A stretch of 50,480 nucleotides of DNA, from NCBI GenBank assembly GCA_949743265.1, contig CATJSX010000109.1:1-50480 (forward strand), in the 5' to 3' direction. The notes below the pieces were generated by a model, which worked only from the letters and a program-made list of their open reading frames with translations, ran no database searches and was not told the origin of the DNA. This stretch comes from an uncultured Peptococcaceae bacterium (GTDB lineage: Bacteria; Bacillota; Peptococcia; Peptococcales; Peptococcaceae). Positions 19,376 to 27,843 of this stretch are shown here, piece after piece. The position numbers were made by a program, and so were the translations under genes. Numbering within the stretch: the stretch's first letter is position 1; the number at the start of each line of letters is the position of its first letter.

Positions 19376-20182
19376 TTAAATAGTTTCATCGGCCATTTCT
19401 GGTGATTCACTTTGAGCGTATACTTGCGCTAAGTATGCTTGCACAACCCAACGAGCGGCATGACCGTTTCCCGTGCAAGTAGAGAGCGTCAAAATCTGAT
19501 CCTCTGATGTTGGAAAAAATTGCGTATCAATTACCGAATGGTCCAAGCAAAATTGAATGAAATCTTTTTCCTGACCGACTAAATTTAATTGATAAACGAT
19601 ACTTTTGGTGCTGGCTTTATAGGCTGCAAAAATATCATACCGTCGCACGCCGCTGTCGGTAGAAATATAAATACTGGGATGTTCTTGCCAATACGTTAAA
19701 TCTTTATAATATTTCAACGTTCCAAACATGGCCTCATTGTTCATTCGATGACCATAAATAATGGTGTGAAAGTCGGAAAAATCGCTGTTATTGGTACATT
19801 CTAAAAAAATAGAGCCAGCAGAATTAGATTCTTTTTGCCATGTATGGTTGAGATAATATTGGTTGTTTTTACCTTGTAGTAGAGGATAAGAAACGATGGT
19901 GTTTGGTATTTCTATCCAGCCGACAACATCTTCATTGATTTCGCGTAAAGCCGATAGATTGATTTTGGCCAAAATCGCCGCTATTTCTTCTTTGGTTTCT
20001 GGCTGGACGAGACCCAACGCGTTAGTTTGCCGTTGTTGTGTCAGACCTGCCGTTTGTATTGCTACAGCATGATCGGCGTCATTTTCGCGATATTGGATCT
20101 GTTGGCGAACGATCATACTGACGCTTACGATGAAGATACATGATAAAATGAAAATCATAATGAAACGCAGTTTATTTTTCAT
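19376..20182 (-). CDS. Class B sortase
   Basis: Membrane-anchored cysteine transpeptidase that links surface proteins to peptidoglycan or to each other. The 268-residue protein has an N-terminal membrane helix (residues 5-25) and a sortase B core starting near VVGWIEIPNT. Catalytic residues are His145 (YGHRM), Cys236 (LSTC) and Arg244 (HAARW). The ATG at 20182 has GTGAGG nine bases upstream and is preferred to a GTG at 20197. No sortase substrate with an NPxTG-like sorting signal is encoded in the window, so it is an orphan here. Confidence 0.9.
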   Translation of the reverse strand: MKNKLRFIMIFILSCIFIVSVSMIVRQQIQYRENDADHAVAIQTAGLTQQRQTNALGLVQPETKEEIAAILAKINLSALREINEDVVGWIEIPNTIVSYPLLQGKNNQYYLNHTWQKESNSAGSIFLECTNNSDFSDFHTIIYGHRMNNEAMFGTLKYYKDLTYWQEHPSIYISTDSGVRRYDIFAAYKASTKSIVYQLNLVGQEKDFIQFCLDHSVIDTQFFPTSEDQILTLSTCTGNGHAARWVVQAYLAQVYAQSESPEMADETI

Positions 20183-20411
20183 TACCGATTGCCTCACTTT
20201 TGGTGATTTGGCAATAGTATATCATAAATAGTTAATGATTTCTACTGAAAATCGTTAATTGTTGTAACGGCAAAGTTTTTGAATCTAAAATGTCCGTTGA
20301 GATATTATTCTGCAACAATCAGAATGCTGCTAAAGATTTTGCTCCAAAGCATAACAGAAGGGATTTATTTTATGGCGAAATGGATTCTGTTTGATAGTTC
20401 AATTTTCGTAA

Positions 20412-20450
20412 CAAAATGCGTTCAACCTTAAAACAGTTGAACGCATTTTG
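20412..20450 (-). terminator. Terminator after the GNAT gene (end of the met operon)
   Basis: CAAAATGCGTTCAAC (20412-20426) pairs with GTTGAACGCATTTTG (20436-20450), 15 bp, immediately after the acetyltransferase stop codon. Confidence 0.85.
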
Positions 20451-20451
20451 T

Positions 20452-20937
20452 TTAAAAAGATAACAACATATCGTACCAAATGGCACCGCCGTGAACCGAT
20501 TGCGAAACACCTGCATTTTGAAAACCAAATTTAGCATAATAAGCTATCAAATGCTCTTTGCAAGTAAGAATAACGCCTTTTTGACCACCGTTTTGAGCAA
20601 GCGTGATGAGTGCTTTCATTAACTGCGCCGCAATGCCTTGACGACGATAAGATGGTAAAATGTCTAAGCCGAAAATTGCTTGATATGCGCCATCGGGTTG
20701 ATGCGTCGTAATATCAACAAATAAGTCATCGGTGATGGTAGTTTGATTGGTTAAGCAGCCATTGATAAAACCGATAGGATTATCATTATCATCGACAGCA
20801 ACGAGAAATCGCTCTCCAAAAGCGTCTAAGCGTTGGGCAAGAGACTGTGCGGTAGCGGCTTCCGCTGATGGGAAGCAGGCTTGTTCAATAGCGATAATGG
20901 TTGGTAAATCTTTTTTAACAGCACTTCTAATAATCAT
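20452..20937 (-). CDS. GNAT-family N-acetyltransferase
   Basis: Predicted acetyl-CoA-dependent acetyltransferase of 161 residues with the GNAT fold. The acetyl-CoA loop is LPSYRRQGIAAQLMKALI (R-x-x-G-x-A), and KEHLIAYYAKFGFQNAG is the typical C-terminal strand-helix. Start 20937 has AAGGAGGT upstream and overlaps the preceding gene by four bases (ATGA), so it is translation-coupled to the methionine genes. The substrate is unknown. Confidence 0.9.
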   Translation of the reverse strand: MIIRSAVKKDLPTIIAIEQACFPSAEAATAQSLAQRLDAFGERFLVAVDDNDNPIGFINGCLTNQTTITDDLFVDITTHQPDGAYQAIFGLDILPSYRRQGIAAQLMKALITLAQNGGQKGVILTCKEHLIAYYAKFGFQNAGVSQSVHGGAIWYDMLLSF

Positions 20938-21632
20938 TTTTGACCTCCTTTTTGACACGCCCATGTTGTGCAGGCGGCGCAATTATGTCCGCCGTTGCAA
21001 AAACCAGTATGTTTTCCCTGCGGATAACTGGGCGGCTGATAATTGCTGCTCCAACCTATTACGGCAGTAATGGATTTGACGGGATTTAAAAGAAAATTGT
21101 CATTGCAAGTCACCGTAAGTAATGGATGGGCCAAAAAATCTAACAGTTGTTTTTGGGCAGATAACGACCAATCTCCATAGCCGGCACTATAACGCAGCGT
21201 AGGATAAAGCCTTTTCGTCATGTTTTGGCTGGCTAAATAACGGCTAAACGTTTCGGCTAAATATTCGGCACTGTAAGAACCCAGCAAATCACTAACTGTG
21301 CCGCGATGCAAATGTCCTGATAATAAATCGTTTTCAGCTTGTTGTGGCAATTGATGACCAATGGTTACGCACAATACTGTCAATCTTTGACATTGCGCCA
21401 ATCCTTGCGCAAGATAACAACTATCGATTATCAGCTCGCCATTATCAATAATTAGTTGCTGTTGGTTTTTAGTAGTAATCAAGCCGTCACGCCAATAGAC
21501 TGACGGCTTGACTAGACGCCATAATTGTTCTACTAGCGGCTGATCTTCTGCCGTAAGCCCTTTAGTGGCTTGAATAAAGGGCAAAATCGGCGCTTCCAGA
21601 GAAAAATATTGCAGCGCTTTAACAGAAGTCAT
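20934..21632 (-). CDS. Free-standing methionine synthase (MetH) reactivation domain
   Basis: Protein of 232 residues resembling the C-terminal activation domain of MetH, which binds S-adenosylmethionine for reductive remethylation of oxidised cobalamin. Landmarks are RYSAGYGDWSLSAQKQLL and NPVKSITAVIG, matching the activation-domain R-x-x-x-GY motif. Some such proteins occur as separate genes in Firmicutes with truncated MetH, as here. A cysteine-rich tail (CNGGHNCAACTTWAC) is an extra that could bind a metal. It overlaps metF by one base (TGATG). Confidence 0.8.
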   Translation of the reverse strand: MTSVKALQYFSLEAPILPFIQATKGLTAEDQPLVEQLWRLVKPSVYWRDGLITTKNQQQLIIDNGELIIDSCYLAQGLAQCQRLTVLCVTIGHQLPQQAENDLLSGHLHRGTVSDLLGSYSAEYLAETFSRYLASQNMTKRLYPTLRYSAGYGDWSLSAQKQLLDFLAHPLLTVTCNDNFLLNPVKSITAVIGWSSNYQPPSYPQGKHTGFCNGGHNCAACTTWACQKGGQK

Positions 21633-22492
21633 CAGAACGTCAGCAAACTTTCTGCCAATGCATAGTCGCCCATTGGGAAAATATGAATGCCGTCAATGTC
21701 CTGCCGAATATCATTGATGAGTTTTCGACACCAATCCAAGCCTGCTTGACGCCCTTTGCTTTCCAATAAATTGATCATTTCTTCCGGCACATGAACGCCG
21801 GGAACATTATTGTTCAGATACCGCCCTTGTTTAGCGCTTTTTAGCGGCATAATGCCAAAAATGAAAGGAACGCCTTTGGGGGCTTGTCGTTGAAAATCTT
21901 CTAGCTGCTTAGTCGTATAAATGGGCTGTGTTTGGAAAAATTGTACGCCGTTATGAATTTTCGCCTCAATGCGTGCCATTTCACTGGATAAATCAGCTAA
22001 AACAGGGTTAGCGACAGCGCCGATAAAAAAGTCTGTAGCATCGGCTAAAGGACGATCGAAATAATCCAAGCCTTTATTTAATTGACTAGCCATACGTGCC
22101 AATCCCGCCGAATCAACGTCAAAAACGCCGCTGGCGGTGGGATGATCGCCTAATGAAGGCTTATCGCCTGTCAGCGTTAAAATATTACGCACTTCTAAGG
22201 CATAAGCGCCTAAAAGCTCTGATTGTAATCCTAGCAAATTGCGATCACGACAAGTCAGATGGAAAATTGTTTCTACGCCTAAGCGATTTTGGACTAAATG
22301 GGCTAAGGCAATGGGACTCATGCGCATTTTAGCTGTAGGACTATCGGCAATATTAGCGCCGTCAAGATAAGGCGCGACATCGCTGATGGCTTCGTAGACT
22401 GGCCACGGATCAGCTCCACGCGGCGGATCAATTTCCATCGTAACAACGAACTGATGACGAGCTAATTTTTCACGTAACAATAATTTATTCAT
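21632..22492 (-). CDS. metF: Methylenetetrahydrofolate reductase
   Basis: TIM-barrel flavoprotein family reducing 5,10-methylene-THF to 5-methyl-THF, the methyl donor for MetH. The 286-residue protein has VVTMEIDPPRGAD (the catalytic glutamate region), TIFHLTCRDRNLLGLQSELLGA, NILTLTGDKP and FFQTQPIY. It overlaps metH by eight bases. Homologues of this kind are found both in methionine synthesis and in Wood-Ljungdahl clusters; the metH neighbour supports the former. Confidence 0.9.
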   Translation of the reverse strand: MNKLLLREKLARHQFVVTMEIDPPRGADPWPVYEAISDVAPYLDGANIADSPTAKMRMSPIALAHLVQNRLGVETIFHLTCRDRNLLGLQSELLGAYALEVRNILTLTGDKPSLGDHPTASGVFDVDSAGLARMASQLNKGLDYFDRPLADATDFFIGAVANPVLADLSSEMARIEAKIHNGVQFFQTQPIYTTKQLEDFQRQAPKGVPFIFGIMPLKSAKQGRYLNNNVPGVHVPEEMINLLESKGRQAGLDWCRKLINDIRQDIDGIHIFPMGDYALAESLLTF

Positions 22493-24866
22493 TTTCTCCT
22501 CCTAATAACTGATTCATCAGCTTAACTGTGCTAACAGCATCGCGACCATAACCGTCAGCGCCAGCTTCATGTGCGAAATCTTCTGTGATAACAGCGCCGC
22601 CAATGATTACTTTTGTTTGAGGATGCACTTGGCGCAACATTTGAATAATTGGTGGGATTTCTATCATTGTTGTTGTCATCAGCGCACTTAAACCTAAAAA
22701 TTCGGCGTCATTAGCCACAACGGTATCAATAAATAGTTGACTGGGTACATTTTTGCCCAAATCAATGACTTGATAGCCATGATTTTTGATCATAACAGCC
22801 ACCATATTTTTGCCAATGTCGTGAATATCGCCTTTTACTGTTCCAATAACCATCGTTCCTTTATGAAACGCTGTGCCGCTTTCCATTTTTTCTGCCAAGA
22901 GATCAAAAGCTTTCTGCGCTGTTTCAGCGCTGAGCATCAATTGCGGCAAATAATAAACGCCTTTTTCATACCGTTCACCAACTTCATTCAAGCCGACAAT
23001 TAGTCCTTCGTTAATGATTTCCAACGCTGAGAATCCTTCGTCCAGCAATGCTTGTACCACTTTGACGATTGCTTGACCGCCTTTTACCACCAAATCAGCG
23101 ACCAAAGCCAATGATGGCGTATCTTGGGCGACGGTTTGAGGCGCTGCTTCTTCTGTTACGGTATTGAGCGCCAAATAGTTGGCGGCTCTCGCATCGCGTC
23201 CGCTGAGCAAAGCGGCCGATTGCCAACTTTTCATCATTAGTTCGTCCAACGGATTGATAATAGCTGCATCAAGTCCGTTAGCAATAGCCATGGCTAAAAA
23301 AGCACTGTTGATTTGCGAGCGGTTAGGCAATCCGTGTGAAACATTGCTAACGCCCAACAACAAATTGACACCTAATTCTTCTTTGATCAAGCGCATAGCC
23401 CGCAGTGTTTCCATGGGCGCGTGATTATCGGTGCCTACCGTCATAACTAAAGCATCAACAAAAATATCTTTTGGTGCGATACCATATTGAGCGCAAGTAT
23501 GAACAATGTGGCGGGCAATGGTCAAACGTCCTTCTGCCGTAGGTGGAATACCGTCTTCATCTAACGTTAATGCTACAACAGCTGCGCCAAAACGTTTAGC
23601 AAGCGGTAAAATTTCATGGAGACTTTTGTCTTCACCATTAACGGAATTGATCAACGCTTTACCATGATATTGTGCTAATGCTTGCGCTAAGACGTCTTTA
23701 TCTGTGCTGTCAATTACCAAAGGAATTGCGGCGCCTTGTTGTAAAAGAGAGACAATTCGCGTCATTGTTGCTTTTTGATCTAAGCCGTGTGCGCCGACAT
23801 TGATATCCAATAAATGCGCGCCTGCCGCCATTTGATCTTGTGCATCGCTCTGAACCATCGATAAATCATTGTCCCGCAAACTTTGCGCTAGTTTCTTTCG
23901 AGCGGTGGGGTTGATTCGTTCGCCGATGATTTTAGGCAATGTATGACTGCCAAAAGCAATGACTTCCTCGCGGCTGGCAATCATACCATGCTGAATGGGC
24001 GCACGTTTTTGGACAGTAAAACCATAAACCGTTTCTTTCAAAGCGCTGATATGATTGGGCGTTGTGCCGCAGCAGCCGCCGACAAATTGAAGTTGATAAG
24101 ATAAAAATTGAGCCATCAATGGCGCGAAATTTTCAGCGGTTAGAGGATATCTTACAGCGCCGTCGGTATAGATTGGCAGTCCTGCATTGGGCTGAACAAT
24201 CAACGGCAAATCGGTATATTGAGCTGATTGATCAATAACCGATAGTAATTCTTCAGGTCCGCCAGAGCAGTTACAGCCGATAACGGCTGCACCCATCGCC
24301 GAAAGCGTAACGGCAGCAGCGCCAGGGCTAACGCCAGTCAAAGTACGCTGATTCGGCATATAGGTCATGCTGCAAATAACAGGAATATCTTGAGCAGCGT
24401 CACGACAAGCCAAAAGCGCTGCGCGAATTTCTCCCAAGTCGCTAAAGGTTTCCAAAATAAAATAATCAGGCTTACCGCCTGCTAAGGCAAGAGCTTGTTC
24501 ATAAAAAACAGCATATATTGCTTCAAAAGTCATTTCGCCTAAAGGCTCAACAAAATGACCTGTGGGACCAATCGAAGCAGCAACTAAGCCGTGACCAGCT
24601 GTACGAACGGCTTCCTTAGCGATTTGTACAGCGTTTTCATTGATTTGAACCAGCTTTTCTTCTAGCTGGTATTCCTGCAATTTTAGACGACTGCCGCCAA
24701 ATGTATTGGTCGTAATTACATCACAGCCCGCATTGAGATAATCAAGATGAACACTTTTAACTATTTCTGGTGCAAGCAAGTTTAATTCTTCGGGGCTTTG
24801 TCCTGCTTTTAAGCCTCTTTCTTGCAGCATAGTGCCCATAGCGCCGTCAAAAACGAAAATTTCCAT
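22485..24866 (-). CDS. metH: Cobalamin-dependent methionine synthase, without activation domain
   Basis: Transfers methyl from 5-methyl-THF through cobalamin to homocysteine. The 793-residue protein holds a homocysteine-binding barrel (1-290; FDGAMGTMLQERG, GCNCSGG and GGCCGTTP zinc cysteines), a pterin-binding barrel (about 315-570; GERINPTARKKL, DINVGAHG, GVSNVSHG), a cap (about 590-670) and a B12-binding domain (about 675-793) with DIHDIGKN carrying the cobalt-ligating histidine. Full-length MetH is near 1,200 residues; the missing SAM-binding activation domain is the third gene of this operon. The ATG at 24866 with AAAGGAGA upstream is chosen over one 45 bases earlier. Confidence 0.95.
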   Translation of the reverse strand: MEIFVFDGAMGTMLQERGLKAGQSPEELNLLAPEIVKSVHLDYLNAGCDVITTNTFGGSRLKLQEYQLEEKLVQINENAVQIAKEAVRTAGHGLVAASIGPTGHFVEPLGEMTFEAIYAVFYEQALALAGGKPDYFILETFSDLGEIRAALLACRDAAQDIPVICSMTYMPNQRTLTGVSPGAAAVTLSAMGAAVIGCNCSGGPEELLSVIDQSAQYTDLPLIVQPNAGLPIYTDGAVRYPLTAENFAPLMAQFLSYQLQFVGGCCGTTPNHISALKETVYGFTVQKRAPIQHGMIASREEVIAFGSHTLPKIIGERINPTARKKLAQSLRDNDLSMVQSDAQDQMAAGAHLLDINVGAHGLDQKATMTRIVSLLQQGAAIPLVIDSTDKDVLAQALAQYHGKALINSVNGEDKSLHEILPLAKRFGAAVVALTLDEDGIPPTAEGRLTIARHIVHTCAQYGIAPKDIFVDALVMTVGTDNHAPMETLRAMRLIKEELGVNLLLGVSNVSHGLPNRSQINSAFLAMAIANGLDAAIINPLDELMMKSWQSAALLSGRDARAANYLALNTVTEEAAPQTVAQDTPSLALVADLVVKGGQAIVKVVQALLDEGFSALEIINEGLIVGLNEVGERYEKGVYYLPQLMLSAETAQKAFDLLAEKMESGTAFHKGTMVIGTVKGDIHDIGKNMVAVMIKNHGYQVIDLGKNVPSQLFIDTVVANDAEFLGLSALMTTTMIEIPPIIQMLRQVHPQTKVIIGGAVITEDFAHEAGADGYGRDAVSTVKLMNQLLGGENE

Positions 24867-24899
24867 GATGCGCTGTCTCCTTTGCTTCCATAATAAAAT

Positions 24900-24935
24900 G
24901 TCATGCAGCAAATTTTGTTTTTTGCTGCCAATGAC
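24900..24935 (-). promoter_or_regulatory. 5' hairpin in the metH leader
   Basis: GTCAT-GCAGCAAA (24900-24912) pairs with TTTGCTGC-CA-ATGAC (24921-24935): 13 bp with a two-base bulge. It lies at the predicted 5' end of the transcript. No SAM or cobalamin riboswitch consensus is present, and the space is too short for one. Confidence 0.55.
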
Positions 24936-24941
24936 TATTTT

Positions 24942-24970
24942 AATATACCTGAAAGGATGCCGTTTGTAAA
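24942..24970 (-). promoter_or_regulatory. Promoter of the metH operon
   Basis: Minus strand TTTACA (24965-24970), 17-base spacer, TATATT (24942-24947). Confidence 0.75.
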
Positions 24971-25022
24971 GAAATTTCCGTTTTCACAGCCTAAAATAAC
25001 CGCTCTTTCTATTGGCAATAAA

Positions 25023-25056
25023 AAACCTGACGGTTTCAGATGAAACAGTCAGGTTT
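25023..25056 (-). terminator. Terminator after aspA
   Basis: AAACCTGAC (25023-25031) pairs with GTCAGGTTT (25048-25056), with GTTTC/GAAAC stacked inside. It separates aspA from the metH promoter. Confidence 0.88.
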
Positions 25057-25066
25057 AAATAAGTCA

Positions 25067-26455
25067 TTAAACACGAATCATTTCTTTAGGCGTCATCAAA
25101 TTGGCCAGTTCTTCAGCGGTAAAGAGCCCTTCTTCTAAAAGAATTTGTTGCGGCGGCGTATTTGTTTTTAAAGAACGTTTGACAATATCTGCTGCTTTTT
25201 GATAGCCGATGTAAGGACATAAAACTGTAATAATGCTGACGCTTTGGTTTAAAAGCTCTGCGCATCGTTGACGATTGGCAGTAATGCCGTTGATACAATT
25301 ATCGACAAAAGTAGCGGCGACATTACCCAGTGTTTCGATTGATTCAAAAATATTATAAAAAATGACGGGTTCAAAAGCGTTCAACTCTAGTTGACCGCCT
25401 TCTGCTGCCATCGTAACGGCAAAATCATTACCAATAATATTAAAGGCTACCTGTGAAACGATTTCGGGAATTACCGGATTAACTTTGCCGGGCATAATAG
25501 AGGAACCGTTTTGTTTCGCCGGAAGCGTGATTTCTCCCAAACCTGTTTTGGGTCCGCTGGCAAGCAGCCTGAGATCGTTAGCGATTTTGGACAAACTAAC
25601 GGCACATGTTTTTAATGCGCCGGAAACAACGACAAAGCCGTCAAGATTTTGGGTAGCGTCTACCAAATCGTCTGCCTGCCGCAAAGGAAAACCGGTGACT
25701 TTGGCTAAATTGTCGGTGATATGCTGCAAATAGTCATCGGGCGCATTGATTGCCGTACCAATAGCAGTTCCGCCTATATTAACAGTGTACATAGCTTCTT
25801 TGGCAGTTTCTAAACGAGCAATGTCTCGTTTAACGACGGAAGCATAAGCATGAAAAGATTGTCCCAGTCGTACCGGTACAGCGTCTTGTAATTGAGTGCG
25901 GCCTATTTTGATAACGTCGTTAAATTCAGCAGCTTTTTTTTCCAGCGCTTCATATAAGCGCGTCAACTGGGTTATCGTTTGAGGCAAAAGCGCCAATATG
26001 GTCAATTTACCAGCGGTAGGAAATACGTCGTTAGTCGATTGAGAGCGATTGACGTGGTCGATAGGTGAAACCATTTGATAATCGCCTTTGACACCGCCAA
26101 GAAGCTCAATGGCACGATTGGCGATGACTTCATTGGCATTCATATTAGCTGACGTACCAGCGCCGCCTTGTAAAGCGTCAACAATGAACTGATCTTGCCA
26201 TTGTCCGTCGATAAGTTCATCACAAGCTTGGATAATAGCGTTAGCGGTTGATTCTTCTAAACAGTGAGCGTGCACGTTAGTCATGGCCGCCGCTTTTTTG
26301 ATCAAAGCCAACGACCGGATTAAAACAGGATGAATCGTTCTGCCCGTAATATGAAAATTCAATTTCCCCCGCAAAGATTGCACGCCATAATACGCTTTTG
26401 CAGGAATTTCTAAAGTGCCAATCGAATCGGTTTCTAAGCGAGTTTTGGTGAGCAT
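25067..26455 (-). CDS. aspA: Aspartate ammonia-lyase (fumarase/aspartase superfamily)
   Basis: Converts aspartate to fumarate and ammonia; in anaerobes this feeds fumarate reduction. The 462-residue protein shows GVQSLRGKLNFHITG, QGGAGTSANMNANEVIANRA, SQSTNDVFPT, LQDAVP (aspartases; fumarases usually have LQDATP) and the lyase signature GSSIMPGKVNP with the catalytic serine. These favour aspartase over class II fumarase, but the assignment is by motif only. AGAAGG lies upstream of the start. An Lrp/AsnC regulator is divergent. Confidence 0.85.
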   Translation of the reverse strand: MLTKTRLETDSIGTLEIPAKAYYGVQSLRGKLNFHITGRTIHPVLIRSLALIKKAAAMTNVHAHCLEESTANAIIQACDELIDGQWQDQFIVDALQGGAGTSANMNANEVIANRAIELLGGVKGDYQMVSPIDHVNRSQSTNDVFPTAGKLTILALLPQTITQLTRLYEALEKKAAEFNDVIKIGRTQLQDAVPVRLGQSFHAYASVVKRDIARLETAKEAMYTVNIGGTAIGTAINAPDDYLQHITDNLAKVTGFPLRQADDLVDATQNLDGFVVVSGALKTCAVSLSKIANDLRLLASGPKTGLGEITLPAKQNGSSIMPGKVNPVIPEIVSQVAFNIIGNDFAVTMAAEGGQLELNAFEPVIFYNIFESIETLGNVAATFVDNCINGITANRQRCAELLNQSVSIITVLCPYIGYQKAADIVKRSLKTNTPPQQILLEEGLFTAEELANLMTPKEMIRV

Positions 26456-26616
26456 AAAACGCCTTCTTTCTATATTGTATCGTTATGATGGTATACGCTT
26501 GATCTAAGCAGACAATACCATGAAACACAGCATTAGTAAATAGATTGATAAGAAAAATGAATAAAAACAATTTTAACAGCGCTATACGGAATAAAATATC
26601 TTGAACACAGGTTTAG

Positions 26617-26633
26617 GCTTAATAATATTAAGC
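26617..26633. promoter_or_regulatory. 17-bp palindrome in the aspA/lrp intergenic region
   Basis: GCTTAATA-A-TATTAAGC, perfect 8-base arms, seven bases upstream of the lrp -35 box. Size and AT-rich centre fit an Lrp/AsnC site, so autoregulation and control of aspA are plausible. Confidence 0.5.
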
Positions 26634-26640
26634 AAAATGA

Positions 26641-26669
26641 TTGCAGAAAGAAAAATTTACTACTATAAT
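26641..26669 (+). promoter_or_regulatory. Promoter of the Lrp/AsnC regulator
   Basis: TTGCAG (26641-26646), 17-base spacer, TATAAT (26664-26669). Confidence 0.72.
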
Positions 26670-26720
26670 TAGAATTAAGAAACGACTATGAGCTGTTGGT
26701 GCGGAAAGGAGAAAACCTTT

Positions 26721-27176
26721 ATGGAAAAATATTTGGATAAAATAGATTTAAAGCTGCTGAAACTTTTGCAGAAAAATGCTCGGTATTCGTTAAAACAGCT
26801 GGCGCAAGCAGTATTCTTGTCTTCGCCTGCGGTTTCTGCACGGTTGGAGCGTTTAGAAGCGCAAGGTTATATTGCTGGTTATCAAGCAATGATTGATCCG
26901 CTCAAAATGGGCTATCATCTGACAGCATTTATCAACTTAAAAATGTCGCCGGAAATGAAAGCAGCTTTTTTGGCGTTTGTCCAAGGTTGTCCTCATGTTG
27001 TGGAATGTCATTACGTTACAGGACCATATTCCATGTTGTTAAAAGTTGTTTTTTCCGATACCACAGCGCTGGACGCTTTCGTTGGCGAATTGCAACGATT
27101 TGGCACGACTCAGACACAGATTGTTTTTTCCACGCCGATTGCGCCGCGTGGTCTGCCTATTGAAGATATAGAATAA
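26721..27176 (+). CDS. Lrp/AsnC-family transcriptional regulator
   Basis: Amino-acid-responsive regulator of 151 residues. The N-terminal helix-turn-helix reads LDKIDLKLLKLLQKNARYSLKQLAQAV..SSPAVSARLERLE in outline (residues 5-50), then the RAM ligand-binding domain (about 65-145) with the G-P-Y-x-ML motif. The ATG at 26721 follows AAAGGAG at nine bases. It is divergent from aspA, so aspartate or a related amino acid is a natural candidate ligand; that is inference. Confidence 0.92.
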   Translation: MEKYLDKIDLKLLKLLQKNARYSLKQLAQAVFLSSPAVSARLERLEAQGYIAGYQAMIDPLKMGYHLTAFINLKMSPEMKAAFLAFVQGCPHVVECHYVTGPYSMLLKVVFSDTTALDAFVGELQRFGTTQTQIVFSTPIAPRGLPIEDIE

Positions 27177-27517
27177 TGGGGCGATGTTTGGTTGTTTTCT
27201 TTTATTTATAATGCCACAAAAGGAATTTTTTATTAAAAAATATCTCATCAATGATATGAGCATAAAAGTTAAGTAAAATCTAGATGAAAATACAGTAATT
27301 ATTAACAACGTGTTTTGGCAAAAACGACGGCGATTTCATATTGGTATAATATACGGTTTGGCGATTTCATTAAGCAGCGCTTGGGGTTCGCAGCAATAAT
27401 TGTTCTGATTATAGAATGTTGCAGGATGAATTATTTCGTTCTTTAGATGTCCAGTTACTATTTAACGCTTTGGCTTGGCGTATTGTAAATTCTAGTTTTT
27501 GATTATGCAGATTTTAC
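27177..27517. other. Gene-free stretch upstream of tRNA-Ser
   Basis: No gene supported. It contains an 11-bp direct repeat GGCGATTTCAT at 27329-27339 and 27360-27370, spaced 31 bases, with a TATAAT between them (27345-27350) but no well-placed -35 box. A 28-codon frame at 27416-27502 has no ribosome site. Confidence 0.4.
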
Positions 27518-27546
27518 TTGACAAGCCGCAAAATAAATGATAAACT
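27518..27546 (+). promoter_or_regulatory. Promoter of tRNA-Ser
   Basis: TTGACA (27518-27523), 17-base spacer, TAAACT (27541-27546), 20 bases before the tRNA. Confidence 0.85.
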
Positions 27547-27566
27547 GAATTTCGCTGAAAGCACAA

Positions 27567-27653
27567 GGAGAGATGTCCGAGTGGTCGAAGGAGCACGCCT
27601 GGAAAGCGTGTATAGGGGCAACTCTATCAAGGGTTCAAATCCCTTTCTCTCCG
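27567..27653 (+). tRNA. tRNA-Ser (anticodon GGA)
   Basis: Class II tRNA of 87 bases. The acceptor stem is GGAGAGA (27567-27573) with TCTCTCC (27646-27652) and discriminator G. The anticodon stem is CACGC/GCGTG with loop CTGGAAA, giving anticodon GGA at 27601-27603, which reads UCC and UCU. A long variable arm and a TTCAAAT T-loop are present. CCA is not encoded. It is a single-gene unit with its own promoter and terminator. Confidence 0.97.
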
Positions 27654-27673
27654 TTAATGGTTTTGTTCATTAA

Positions 27674-27707
27674 AAAAGACGTTTGGGAGTAGTCCAAAGC
27701 GTCTTTT
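27674..27707 (+). terminator. Terminator of tRNA-Ser
   Basis: AAAAGACG-TTTGG (27674-27686) pairs with CCAAA-G-CGTCTTTT (27694-27707), one-base bulge, T-rich end. Confidence 0.85.
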
Positions 27708-27843
27708 CTGCTTGGAGAGAAAATTTGTAACGATAAAATACTTAAAAACACGTTTTAGCCAAAAGATATTCGTGTGTTTTGCTTATTTTAAGTGGTAAGG
27801 TAAATTTTTGCTTTGTCGTTATTGTTCAAAAACAGATTTGTTC

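Noticed and set aside
20372-20431. A 19-codon frame starting ATGGCGAAATGG after AGAAGGG
   Set aside because: Too short to support, and its end runs into the terminator of the met operon.
25067-26455. Class II fumarase for the lyase
   Set aside because: QGGAGTSANMNANEV and LQDAVP are aspartase-type, where fumarases carry TGSGTQSNMN and LQDATP. Sequence-only assignment, so fumarase is not fully excluded.
27416-27502. A 28-codon frame with fairly protein-like composition upstream of tRNA-Ser
   Set aside because: There is no ribosome site, no promoter in position and no recognisable family; it may be a gene remnant, so it is not listed as a gene.
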